Positions 17,246 to 25,547 of a DNA stretch of 64,000 nt are shown one piece after another. Every line of letters starts with the position of its first letter. The first letter of the stretch is position 1. This DNA comes from Rhodospirillales bacterium (lineage in GTDB: Bacteria > Pseudomonadota > Alphaproteobacteria > ATCC43930 > CGMCC-115725): NCBI GenBank assembly GCA_027315365.1, contig DAHUYF010000158.1:1-64000 (forward strand), written 5' to 3'. The notes under the pieces were generated by a model. That model had not been told where the DNA came from, ran no database searches, and worked only from the letters and a program-made list of their open reading frames with translations. A program made the translations under genes and the position numbers.

Positions 17246-18673
17246 ATGTATGCGGATCTGGCACTCTATATCGACGGCGAATGGATTGCGGGCGGCGGCC
17301 GCGACAGCGAGAAGGTGATCAATCCGGCGACCGAGAAGCCGCTGGCGACGCTCACCCATGCCGGCGCCGCCGATCTCGACCGGGCGCTCGCGGCCGCGCA
17401 GCGCGGCTTCAAGCAGTGGCGCGCCACCGCGCCGTACGAGCGCGCGCGCATCATGCGCAAGGCGGCCGACCTCATCCGCGAGCGGCTGGAGCCGATCGCC
17501 CGCATCCTCACCCTCGAGCAGGGCAAATCGGTCGCCGAGGCGCGGATCGAGGTCGCGGTCTCCGCCGACATCATCGAGTGGTATGCCGAGGAGGGACGGC
17601 GCTCCTACGGCCGCATCATTCCCGGCCGCGTCCAGGGCGTGCGGCAGATGACGGTGCAGGAGCCGGTCGGCCCGTGCGCCGCCTTCACGCCGTGGAACTT
17701 CCCCGGCGTGACGCCGGCGCGCAAGATCGGCGGCGCGTTGGGATCCGGCTGCTCGCTCATCATCAAGGCGTCGGAGGAGACGCCCGGCACCTGCGTCGAG
17801 ATGGTGCGCGCCTTCCACGATGCGGGCTTGCCCAAGGGCGTGCTCAACCTGGTGTTCGGCGTGCCGGCGCGCATCTCCGAGCAGCTGATATCCTCGCCGG
17901 CGATCCGCAAGGTGTCGTTCACCGGCTCGGTGCCGGTGGGCAAGCATCTGACCAAGCTCGCTGCGGAGGGCATGAAGCGGGTCACGATGGAACTGGGCGG
18001 GCATTCGCCGGTGATCGTGTTCGACGATGCCGATCCCGAGAAATCGGCGGAGATCGCGGCCGCCGGCAAGTTCCGCAACGCCGGGCAGGTCTGCATCTCG
18101 CCGACGCGCTTCTATGTGCAGGAAAACAGCTACGATCGCTTCGTCAAGCGCTTCGTCGACTACGCCAAGAACCTCAAGCTCGGCGATGGGCTCGCCGACG
18201 GCACCACCATGGGGCCGCTCGCCAATCCGCGCCGGCTCGACGCCATGGAGGGCTTCGTCGCCGATGCCAGGAAGCGCGGCGCCGAGATCAGGACCGGCGG
18301 CGCGCGGCACGGCAATCAGGGCTTCTTCTTCGCGCCCACGGTGATCACCGACATGCCCGAGGATTGCCGGGTCATGACCGAGGAGCCGTTCGGGCCGCTG
18401 GCGCCGATCGCGCGGTTCAAGACCTTCGACGAAGTGGTGGCGCGCGCCAATGCGCTGCCCTTCGGCCTTGCCGCCTACACCTTCACCGGCTCGACACGCA
18501 CCGCCAATCTGATCTCGGATGCGCTTGAGGCCGGCATGGTCGGCGTCAACAGCCTCGGCATCTCGACGCCGGAGACGCCGTTCGGCGGCATGAAGGAAAG
18601 CGGCTACGGCCACGAGGGCGGCATCGAAGGCCTCGAAGCCTACACGCAGAAGAAGCTGGTGGTGCAGGCATAG
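17246..18673 (+). CDS. NAD(P)-dependent aldehyde dehydrogenase (succinate-semialdehyde-like)
   Basis: A 475-residue aldehyde dehydrogenase. Catalytic Cys283 lies in NAGQVCISPTR and the general base Glu249 in MELGGHSP; the cofactor region TPWNFPG is near 149-154. Overall it resembles GabD-type succinate semialdehyde dehydrogenases. GGCGGAGG precedes the ATG. The position directly after a GMC alcohol oxidoreductase suggests sequential alcohol-aldehyde-acid oxidation. The true substrate may be aromatic rather than succinate semialdehyde. Confidence 0.93.
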   Translation: MYADLALYIDGEWIAGGGRDSEKVINPATEKPLATLTHAGAADLDRALAAAQRGFKQWRATAPYERARIMRKAADLIRERLEPIARILTLEQGKSVAEARIEVAVSADIIEWYAEEGRRSYGRIIPGRVQGVRQMTVQEPVGPCAAFTPWNFPGVTPARKIGGALGSGCSLIIKASEETPGTCVEMVRAFHDAGLPKGVLNLVFGVPARISEQLISSPAIRKVSFTGSVPVGKHLTKLAAEGMKRVTMELGGHSPVIVFDDADPEKSAEIAAAGKFRNAGQVCISPTRFYVQENSYDRFVKRFVDYAKNLKLGDGLADGTTMGPLANPRRLDAMEGFVADARKRGAEIRTGGARHGNQGFFFAPTVITDMPEDCRVMTEEPFGPLAPIARFKTFDEVVARANALPFGLAAYTFTGSTRTANLISDALEAGMVGVNSLGISTPETPFGGMKESGYGHEGGIEGLEAYTQKKLVVQA

Positions 18674-18733
18674 GGGCCGGAACCGGAAATGCCTGAGACA
18701 GCGGGCGAACTCGTCGAGCCCCCGCCGCACCCT

Positions 18734-18761
18734 CCCTCTCCGCCCCGGGCGGCGGAGAGGG
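18734..18761. repeat. REP-like palindrome downstream of the aldehyde dehydrogenase gene
   Basis: An eleven-base arm CCCTCTCCGCC is separated by ccgggc from its exact reverse complement GGCGGAGAGGG. Similar C/T-rich against G/A-rich palindromes are scattered between genes in many alphaproteobacteria. It lies 60 bp after a stop codon and 50 bp before the next start, with no T-run, so it is more likely a dispersed repeat or RNA-stabilising hairpin than a classical terminator. Confidence 0.65.
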
Positions 18762-18810
18762 TCGGGGAGAGGCGGGGCGGGTCACGGATCTGCGATAAAA
18801 CGGTACCAGC

Positions 18811-19869
18811 ATGCTGACCTTCACCTATGAACAGCTGCCCATCCGCGTCGTCTTCGGCGCCGGCAGCTTCGATCGCCTCGCCGAGGAAGTCGGCCGCCTC
18901 GGGCTGAAGCGCGCGATGATCCTCTCGACGCCGGGCCAGCGCCGGCTCGCCGACGAGGCGGCCAAGCGCCTCGGCGTCGCTACCGCCGGCATCCATGCCG
19001 AGGCGGTGATGCATGTGCCGGTCGAGACCGCGCGCGCCGCGCGCGAGACGGCGCGTCGGCTCGCCGCCGATTGCGTCGTGGCGATCGGCGGCGGCTCGAC
19101 CATCGGCCTCGGCAAGGCCGTGGCGCTCGATACCGGGCTGCCGGTCCTCGCCGTGCCGACGACCTATTCCGGCTCGGAGATGACCTCGATCTACGGCGTC
19201 ACCGATGGCGGGGTGAAGCGCACCGGGCGCGACCGCAAGGTGCTGCCGCGCGTCGTGCTCTACGATCCCGCGCTCACCGTCGGGCTGCCGGCGAAGATCT
19301 CGGGACCGTCGGGAATGAACGCGCTCGCCCATTGCGTCGAGGCGCTTTACGCCCAGGACGCCAATCCCATCACCTCGCTGATGGCGGCCGACGGCATCCG
19401 CGCACTCGCCCGCGCGCTTCCCGTGGTGGTGAAGGAGCCGCTCGACCTCGAGGGGCGCAGCGACGCCCTTTACGGCGCCTGGCTCGCCGGCAGCGCCCTC
19501 GGCATGGTGGCGATGGGCCTCCATCACAAGCTCTGCCACACGCTCGGCGGCAGCTTCAGCCTGCCGCATGCCGAGGTGCACACGGTGATCCTGCCGCACG
19601 CCGTCGCCTATAACCGCGCCGCCGCGCCGGCGGCGATGCGCATCGTCGCCGAGGCGCTGGGCGCGGAGGATGCGGCGCGGGGCCTCTATGATCTCGCGAA
19701 AGCATTGGGCGCGCCGCTATCGCTCGGCCAGATCGGCATGCCGGCCGACGGCCTCGATCGCGCGGCCAAGCTCGCCACCGAGAACCCCTACTACAATCCG
19801 CGCCCGGTCGAGTATGCTGGCATCCGCCAGCTGCTCGAGGATGCCTGGCACGGCCGGCGCCCCGCCTGA
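18811..19869 (+). CDS. Maleylacetate reductase
   Basis: A 352-residue iron-containing alcohol dehydrogenase family protein of the maleylacetate reductase type, which reduces maleylacetate to 3-oxoadipate with NAD(P)H. The nucleotide motif CVVAIGGGSTIGLGKAVA is near residues 89-106, followed by PTTYSGSEMT near 117 and a histidine-rich region (HHKLCHTLGG, HAEVHTVILPH). It is compact, as maleylacetate reductases are. The gene ends nine bases before an intradiol hydroxyquinol-type dioxygenase, which makes the assignment far more likely than a general alcohol dehydrogenase. Confidence 0.92.
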   Translation: MLTFTYEQLPIRVVFGAGSFDRLAEEVGRLGLKRAMILSTPGQRRLADEAAKRLGVATAGIHAEAVMHVPVETARAARETARRLAADCVVAIGGGSTIGLGKAVALDTGLPVLAVPTTYSGSEMTSIYGVTDGGVKRTGRDRKVLPRVVLYDPALTVGLPAKISGPSGMNALAHCVEALYAQDANPITSLMAADGIRALARALPVVVKEPLDLEGRSDALYGAWLAGSALGMVAMGLHHKLCHTLGGSFSLPHAEVHTVILPHAVAYNRAAAPAAMRIVAEALGAEDAARGLYDLAKALGAPLSLGQIGMPADGLDRAAKLATENPYYNPRPVEYAGIRQLLEDAWHGRRPA

Positions 19870-19878
19870 GAGAGGACG

Positions 19879-20730
19879 ATGATGCGCAATCTTAGCGAAA
19901 CCAATCTGACCGATGCGGTGGTGGCGCGGCTGGCGCGTACGGAGAGTCCGCGCTTCAAATCGGTGATGACCAGCCTCATCCGTCATCTGCACGCCTTCAT
20001 CCGCGACGTCGAGCTGAGCGAGACCGAATGGGCGGCGGCGATCAATTTTCTCACCGCCACCGGCCATAAATGCGATGCCGACCGGCAGGAATTCATTCTG
20101 CTTTCCGACGTGCTCGGCGTCTCCATGCTGGTCGACGCCATCAATCACCGCGGCGGCGACGGCGCCACCGAATCGACGGTGCTCGGCCCGTTCTATATCG
20201 AGGGCGCGCCCGACCTGCCGATGGGCTTCGACATCTCGCATGGCGGCCCCGGCGAGCCGTCCGAGGTCTCGGGCCGCGTGCTGACGCCGGAGGGCAAGCC
20301 GATCAAGGATGCGGTGCTCGACGTCTGGCAGACCGCGCCCAACGGCTTCTACAGCACGCAGGATCCGAACCAGGACCGCTTCAACCTGCGCGGCCGCTTC
20401 CGCACCGACGCGACCGGCGCCTATTCCTTCCGCACCATCAAGCCGACCAGCTATCCCGTGCCGACCGACGGGCCGGTCGGCACCATCCTCAACGCCATGG
20501 GCCGCCATCCCATGCGTCCGGCGCATCTCCATTTCATCGTCACCGCGCCGGGCTACGAGCGCCTCACCACGCATCTCTTCGTCGAGGGCGATCCCTATCT
20601 CGACAGCGACGTGGTGTTCGGCGTCAAGAACTCGCTGGTCGTCGGCTTCAAGCCGAAGGCGGGGGCCAGGACGCTGGAAGCCAAGTACGATTTCGGGCTG
20701 ACGCCGGCGACGCGGAAGAGCGCCGCCTGA
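19879..20730 (+). CDS. Hydroxyquinol 1,2-dioxygenase (intradiol)
   Basis: A 283-residue intradiol ring-cleavage dioxygenase. An N-terminal dimerisation domain (1-100) precedes the catalytic domain, and the ferric ligands are visible as Tyr158 (NGFYS), Tyr192 (TSYPVPTDGP), His216 and His218 (RPAHLHF). The spacing and the segment TVLGPFY match hydroxyquinol/catechol dioxygenases; pairing with maleylacetate reductase favours hydroxyquinol (1,2,4-trihydroxybenzene), cleaved to maleylacetate. Two adjacent ATG codons follow GAGAGGACG; the first is used. No hydroxyquinol-forming hydroxylase is adjacent. Confidence 0.93.
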   Translation: MMRNLSETNLTDAVVARLARTESPRFKSVMTSLIRHLHAFIRDVELSETEWAAAINFLTATGHKCDADRQEFILLSDVLGVSMLVDAINHRGGDGATESTVLGPFYIEGAPDLPMGFDISHGGPGEPSEVSGRVLTPEGKPIKDAVLDVWQTAPNGFYSTQDPNQDRFNLRGRFRTDATGAYSFRTIKPTSYPVPTDGPVGTILNAMGRHPMRPAHLHFIVTAPGYERLTTHLFVEGDPYLDSDVVFGVKNSLVVGFKPKAGARTLEAKYDFGLTPATRKSAA

Positions 20731-20882
20731 GCCGAGGCCGCCGGCGGATTCCGCCGGCACGCCGGCGCCGGCATTGACCCTGCCGGCGGTCCCGCCTTAA
20801 ATCCTGATCGGCCGCTCAATAACGCAGCGCCGGAGCGATCGGCTTGCCGGTCGACGCCGCAGCAACCCGTCCGGGAGGGACG

Positions 20883-22292
20883 ATGCTCGAGATTCTCGAC
20901 CAGCAGACGCGGCTGACGGCAAACCAGTACAAGATCATCGCCGCCGCAATCATCGGCGACATGCTGGAATTCTTCGACTACTACCTCATCGGCTATGTGC
21001 TGGCCTTCATCGTCCGGCCATGGAACCTGACCTTCGGGCAATCCGCGCTGATCCTGCTGTCATCGGGCATCGGCGCCATCGGCGGCGCCTATATCTGGGG
21101 CTACATCGCCGACCGCATCGGCCGCCGCACCGTCTTCATCGCCACCGTGATCAACTTCTCGCTCGCCACCGGAATCCTGGCGCTGACGCCCGATCATGGC
21201 TGGATCTTCCTCTCGGTCTTCCGCTTCTTCGTGGGATTCGGCGTCGGTGGTCTCTATACCGTCGACCTGCCGCTGGCCCAGGAATTCGTTCCTACGTCCA
21301 AGCGCGGCTTCGTCGGCGGCATGGTCACCGCGCTGGTGCCGCTGGGCAACATGCTGGGCGCCGTGCTCGGCGCCTACCTGACGCCCGTGGTCGGCTGGCG
21401 CGGACTCTTCGCCATCGGATTGGTGCCGGCGCTGCTGACGCTGCTCATCCGCGGCTGGGTCCCGGAATCGCCGCGCTGGCTCGCTCGCATGGGCCGCAAG
21501 GAGGAGGCGCGCCGCGCGCTCGCCTGGGCGCTCAAGATCGATCCCGCGAGCATTCCGCTGTCCGCGGTGACGGTGCCGGAGCCGGTGCCGACGCGATTCC
21601 TCGACCTCTTCCACTATCCGCGCAGCCTGATCGTCTCCTGGTTCGGCAACCTCGGCATCCAGACCGGCGTCTATGGCATCAGCCTGTGGTCGACGGTGCT
21701 GCTCATGCTGGTGCTCAAGGTGTCGCCGGAGAAGGCGTCGTTCCTGATGATCTTCGTCAATGGCGGCAGTCTGGTCGGCCGCTTCGTCTGGTCCTGGCTG
21801 TCGGAGGTGATCGGCCGGCGCCTCTCGGCCGGGATGGTCGGGCTGGGCGCCGCCGGCGCGGTGGTGCTGGCCGGCCTCTTCCCCGGCGCGACGATCGGCA
21901 CGGTGTCGGTGTTCTGGCTGCTGCTGATCCTGGTCAATTTCCTGGGCAGCGGCGGCTTCTCGGTGATCGGGCCCTATGCCGCGGAGGTCTGGCCGGCGCA
22001 TCTGCGCGCTACCGGCATGGGCTCGGCCTACGGCTTCGGCGGGATCGGCAAGGTGATCGGCCCGGCCGGGCTGGCGCTGATCATCGGCTCGTCCAATCTG
22101 ATCAACCCGCGGGCGACGCTCGACGTGATCACCCCCGCCTTCCTCTACATCGCCGGCTGGTTCGCACTGGCCGGGCTGGTCTATCTCGTCTTTGGCTTCG
22201 AGACCAAGGGCCGCTCCTTCGAAGCGATCGACGCCCAGCTGGCGGCAGAGCGCGGTCGCGCGCCGCGCCGGCGCTCGGCGCCGGCGGAATAG
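20883..22292 (+). CDS. MFS importer (sugar/aromatic acid:proton symporter type)
   Basis: A 469-residue, 12-helix major facilitator. Typical motifs are DMLEFFDYYLIGY in helix 1, DRIGRRTVF in loop 2-3 (residues about 75-83), PESPRWLARMGR near 185, and a final FGFETKGRSFE. The layout resembles the AAHS aromatic-acid symporters and related sugar-transporter-family carriers. A very strong ribosome site, GGGAGGGACG, fixes the start. As the last gene after the hydroxyquinol enzymes, it probably imports the substrate of that pathway. Confidence 0.92.
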   Translation: MLEILDQQTRLTANQYKIIAAAIIGDMLEFFDYYLIGYVLAFIVRPWNLTFGQSALILLSSGIGAIGGAYIWGYIADRIGRRTVFIATVINFSLATGILALTPDHGWIFLSVFRFFVGFGVGGLYTVDLPLAQEFVPTSKRGFVGGMVTALVPLGNMLGAVLGAYLTPVVGWRGLFAIGLVPALLTLLIRGWVPESPRWLARMGRKEEARRALAWALKIDPASIPLSAVTVPEPVPTRFLDLFHYPRSLIVSWFGNLGIQTGVYGISLWSTVLLMLVLKVSPEKASFLMIFVNGGSLVGRFVWSWLSEVIGRRLSAGMVGLGAAGAVVLAGLFPGATIGTVSVFWLLLILVNFLGSGGFSVIGPYAAEVWPAHLRATGMGSAYGFGGIGKVIGPAGLALIIGSSNLINPRATLDVITPAFLYIAGWFALAGLVYLVFGFETKGRSFEAIDAQLAAERGRAPRRRSAPAE

Positions 22293-22388
22293 GGGGCGAG
22301 CCCGGCCGGGCCGAGGCGATCCTTGCCTCAATCTCGCCACAAGGTGGTGGCATGGTCCGGCACCTTTTCGCCAGGATCCCATCCGCCC

Positions 22389-22742
22389 ATGGCTTTTCCC
22401 CCGCGCCCCCGTTCATCCCGCGCCGAGCCCAGCCTCGCGCCCGCCGGCCTGCCGCATGATGCCGTGCCGCTGCGGCCCGCCGCACCGCGCGCCGTTGCCC
22501 GGCCCGGCCCGGCCGATGCCGAGCGGGATCCCGCGCGCCTTTCCATCGAGCCCCGCCGCGGGGCGGACATGCCGTCGATTTCGTTCAGCGCCGCCGACCG
22601 CGTCATCGTCTCCTCGGCGATCGCCGGCGGCGGCAAACGGGAGCGCAGCGCGTTGCGCGTCATCGGCCTGATCGTGTTGCTCGTGCTCGCGGCCTTCGGC
22701 GCCTACAGCCTCTATCATCAGGCGGGCGCCTTCCTGCCCTAG
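22389..22742 (+). CDS. Small single-pass membrane protein of unknown function
   Basis: A 117-residue protein, Pro/Ala/Arg-rich in its first 75 residues and ending in one clear transmembrane helix (about 88-110, RVIGLIVLLVLAAFGAYSLYH). No conserved domain is recognised. Third-position GC is high and consistent through the frame, which supports coding. The start MAFPPRP was chosen over one 22 codons earlier because the extra part looks like intergenic DNA. It sits alone between the importer and the lactonase-like gene. Confidence 0.6.
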   Translation: MAFPPRPRSSRAEPSLAPAGLPHDAVPLRPAAPRAVARPGPADAERDPARLSIEPRRGADMPSISFSAADRVIVSSAIAGGGKRERSALRVIGLIVLLVLAAFGAYSLYHQAGAFLP

Positions 22743-22821
22743 ACCTCTCGGATGCGGGCTGGACGCAGCGCCGGACCCGGGCTCAAAATAGGCCCGGAGA
22801 CCGACGCGGCGGGAGGTGCGC

Positions 22822-23586
22822 ATGACGCCGAGGCTCTACGCCATGACCTGCGGCCATCTGACGGGGCAGCTTGCCTATCTCATGGAGGGCGGCGAGGGCG
22901 AGGTGCGGCTGCCGGTGCCGGCCTATCTCATCGAGCATCCCAAGGGGACGGCGCTCTTCGACACCGGCATGCATCCCGACTGCCGGCGCGATCCCCGTGC
23001 GCGCCTCGGCGAGCGCCTCGCCGGGCTGTTCCGCTTCGACTACGGAGCCGGCGAGGAGGTGAGCGCGCGGCTTCAGGCGATCGGCCGCGATCCTGCGCGC
23101 ATCGACCTCATCGTCAACTCGCATCTCCATTTCGACCATGTCGGCGGCAACGCGCTCATCCCCAACGCCACGATGGTCGTGCAGCGGCGCGAATGGGCGG
23201 CGGGCATGGATGCCGACCTGGCGGCGCTGCGCGGCTTCAGCCGGCGCGACTTCGATCTCGGCCATAAGCTGCGGCTCGTCGATGGCGAGCACGACGTGTT
23301 CGGCGACGGCAGCGTGATCTGCCTGCCGACCCACGGTCACACGCCGGGGCACCAGTCGCTGCGCCTGCGACTCGCCGCGGGCGAGGTCGTGCTGGCGGCC
23401 GATGCCTGCTATTTCTGCCAGACGCTGCGCGAGCGCCGGTTGCCCAAGAACGTCCATGACCGTGCCGAGATGCACGCCTCGCTCGAGACGCTGGCGCGGC
23501 TCGAGGCCGGCGGCGCGCGGATCTTCTTTGGCCACGACGATCGCTTCTGGCGCCGCGTGCCTCAGGCGCCGACGCCGATCACTTGA
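22822..23586 (+). CDS. N-acyl-homoserine-lactonase-like metallo-beta-lactamase-fold hydrolase
   Basis: A 254-residue enzyme with the metallo-beta-lactamase metal site: NSHLHFDHVGGN gives His101, His103, Asp105 and His106, followed by THGHTPGH, Asp in AADACYF, and a final FGHDD. The order and short length match the AttM/AiiA lactonase group, which opens acyl-homoserine lactone rings, but related proteins hydrolyse other lactones. GGGAGG is placed exactly before the ATG. No LuxI/LuxR genes are near, so an enol-lactone or other catabolic lactone is equally possible. Confidence 0.85.
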   Translation: MTPRLYAMTCGHLTGQLAYLMEGGEGEVRLPVPAYLIEHPKGTALFDTGMHPDCRRDPRARLGERLAGLFRFDYGAGEEVSARLQAIGRDPARIDLIVNSHLHFDHVGGNALIPNATMVVQRREWAAGMDADLAALRGFSRRDFDLGHKLRLVDGEHDVFGDGSVICLPTHGHTPGHQSLRLRLAAGEVVLAADACYFCQTLRERRLPKNVHDRAEMHASLETLARLEAGGARIFFGHDDRFWRRVPQAPTPIT

Positions 23587-23759
23587 CGACTGCGCTCACC
23601 TGTGGCTACTGCACGGATCAGGCGAGGCGCGAAACAATCGCGCTGGCTCAGAGGCTTGCGATCACCCTGCAATTTTCTGACTCGGTCGTCGTGGAGTCTG
23701 CGCTGAAAAATTAACCCCGCCCGGCGACATTGCGCGACGTGCCAGGAAGCGGGGGCGGG

Positions 23760-25547
23760 ATGATGAGGGTGATGACGGAGCCGATATCCGCCACCGACGA
23801 GGACCAAGGCGAGCCGGTTGCGGCACCGGCTCTGCAGCGCCTTCTGCCGTTCGCCGCCGACGATGCCGGCATCGGTTATTTCCGCTCCGACTATCACCAT
23901 CGCTTCCTCGTCGCCGCGCTGTTGCGGCAGCTGGCCCAAGGCCGCAGCTTCCTGCTGCTCGGCGGCGAGCCTGGCGCGGATGGCGAACTGCTCGAGCGCT
24001 TCCTCAACGAGGAGCGCGGCGGCCGCCACCGCGCGAGCCTGGTGCGCTGCCGCCCCGGCATGGCCTTCGCCGATGTCGTGCGCGCCTACAGTCGCCAGCT
24101 CGGCCTGCGCCAGGAGGCGGACGGCGCCGGTATCTGGACCTTGCTGTCGCATCTCATGATCGAAGCGCGCAACGGCGTCACGCGCATTCTCATCCTCGAG
24201 CATGCCGAGGCGCTCGAACGCGACAGCTTCGACGAACTGCTGGGCTTCACCCAGCTCGACCAGCCGCATGTGATGCCGGTGGTGCTGCTGGCCTCGTCCG
24301 ACTCCGTCGGGGGACCCGAGGCGCCGCACCTCGCCTTCCTGCAATCGGTGATCACCGGGCGGGTGCCGGTCGACCGGCTGGAGCCCGAGGAGGTCGACGC
24401 CTTCATCCGGTATCAGCTCAACGCATTGCCGCAGGAGGACGGCACGCTCCTGCCGCCGGAAACGGTGCGCGCTATCGCCGCCGCCGCCGGCGGCAGCGCC
24501 GCCGCGGTCAATCGCCTGGCGCGGCAGGCGGTCGACGGCGCCGCGAGCATCACGCTGCAGCGTCCGCCGATCCTGCCGCCGGCGCCGCCACCCGCCGCCG
24601 AGACCGAAATCGAACCTCTGGCGCTTGTCGCGCCGCTGCCGGAGGCGGAACCGGTGCCGCGCCGTCGCTGGCGGCTGCCCGCGGGGGCGGCACTCGGAGT
24701 CTATGTCGCGATGGTCGCGCTCTCCGGCTTTGGCTTGCTCTATCTGCTGGTGCCGCGCGCGCCGCATACGGCGCCGGCCGCCGCCCTGAGCGTGCCGTCA
24801 CCGGCTGCCGATGGCGGCCAGGTGGCGGCAGCGCCGGCGGCGGAGCCGCCGCTGGCGGGCGCCAGTGTTGCCGCGGCGCCGCCCGCGCCCGAGCCGGATC
24901 CCGTTGCAGCGCGGCTTGCGGCAATAGAGCCGGCGGCAGCGGACCCGGCGGTGCCGACGCAGGAAGCGGCGGCGCCGGAATCCGAAGCAACGGAGCCGCC
25001 TGCGGCAGAGCCGGTCGCGGCAACGCCCCCCGCCCCGGCGGTCGCAACCGCAGAGCCCGCAGAAGCCAAGGCGGCGCCAGAGCCGGTCGCGGCAACACCG
25101 GCAGCATCGCAGACGGCAGCGGTAGAGCCCCTGCCAGCGGAGCCGCCCGCGGCGAGCGAGCCCGCGCCATCGGTTCCGCCGAGCCAGGCGGTGCAGGCGC
25201 CGCCGAGCCCGCTGCCGGAGCCGGCACCATCGCCGCCGAGCATCGCGGTGCCGGATGCCGGTACCGCCCTCATGGTCCGGCGCGGCGAGCAGCTGCTTGC
25301 CGCCGGCGACATCATCCCGGCGCGGCGCTTCTTCGAGCGCGCCGCCGCGGATGGCGACGCCGCCGCCGCCTGCGGGCTTGGCAAGAGCTACGACCCGCTG
25401 TTCCTGCGCCGGCTCCGGGTGGTCGGGCCGGTCGGCGATGCCGCGGCGGCCATCGCCTGGTATCGGCGCGCCGCCGCCGCCGGCAGCGCGGACGCGCGGA
25501 CGCGGCTCGAGCGGCTCGAGGCGGCAAATTCCGGAGGGACGAGATGA
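23760..25547 (+). CDS. Degenerate ExeA/GspA-type ATPase domain fused via a membrane helix to a periplasmic Sel1-like domain
   Basis: A 595-residue membrane protein of unusual build. Residues about 25-265 follow the ExeA/GspA AAA layout, but the Walker A site reads GEPGADGEL (69-77), with Glu where Lys is needed, and the Walker B site reads ILILEH (143-148), lacking the Asp-Glu pair. ATP hydrolysis is therefore unlikely. A single membrane helix (about 309-331) leads to a 165-residue Ala/Pro/Glu linker with a duplicated EPVAATP unit, then a Sel1/TPR-like region (about 505-585, ARRFFERAAADGDAAAACGLG and AIAWYRRAAAAGSADA). ExeA in type II secretion inserts secretin through peptidoglycan; this may be a scaffold relative. 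Its stop overlaps the next gene's start. Confidence 0.8.
   Translation: MMRVMTEPISATDEDQGEPVAAPALQRLLPFAADDAGIGYFRSDYHHRFLVAALLRQLAQGRSFLLLGGEPGADGELLERFLNEERGGRHRASLVRCRPGMAFADVVRAYSRQLGLRQEADGAGIWTLLSHLMIEARNGVTRILILEHAEALERDSFDELLGFTQLDQPHVMPVVLLASSDSVGGPEAPHLAFLQSVITGRVPVDRLEPEEVDAFIRYQLNALPQEDGTLLPPETVRAIAAAAGGSAAAVNRLARQAVDGAASITLQRPPILPPAPPPAAETEIEPLALVAPLPEAEPVPRRRWRLPAGAALGVYVAMVALSGFGLLYLLVPRAPHTAPAAALSVPSPAADGGQVAAAPAAEPPLAGASVAAAPPAPEPDPVAARLAAIEPAAADPAVPTQEAAAPESEATEPPAAEPVAATPPAPAVATAEPAEAKAAPEPVAATPAASQTAAVEPLPAEPPAASEPAPSVPPSQAVQAPPSPLPEPAPSPPSIAVPDAGTALMVRRGEQLLAAGDIIPARRFFERAAADGDAAAACGLGKSYDPLFLRRLRVVGPVGDAAAAIAWYRRAAAAGSADARTRLERLEAANSGGTR
25006..25096 (+). repeat. 19-bp direct repeat inside the Ala/Pro linker coding region
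   Basis: CAGAGCCGGTCGCGGCAAC occurs at 25006-25024 and again at 25078-25096, 72 bases (24 codons) apart and in the same frame, encoding the repeated peptide EPVAAT. It shows that the periplasmic linker grew at least partly by internal duplication. Confidence 0.85.
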
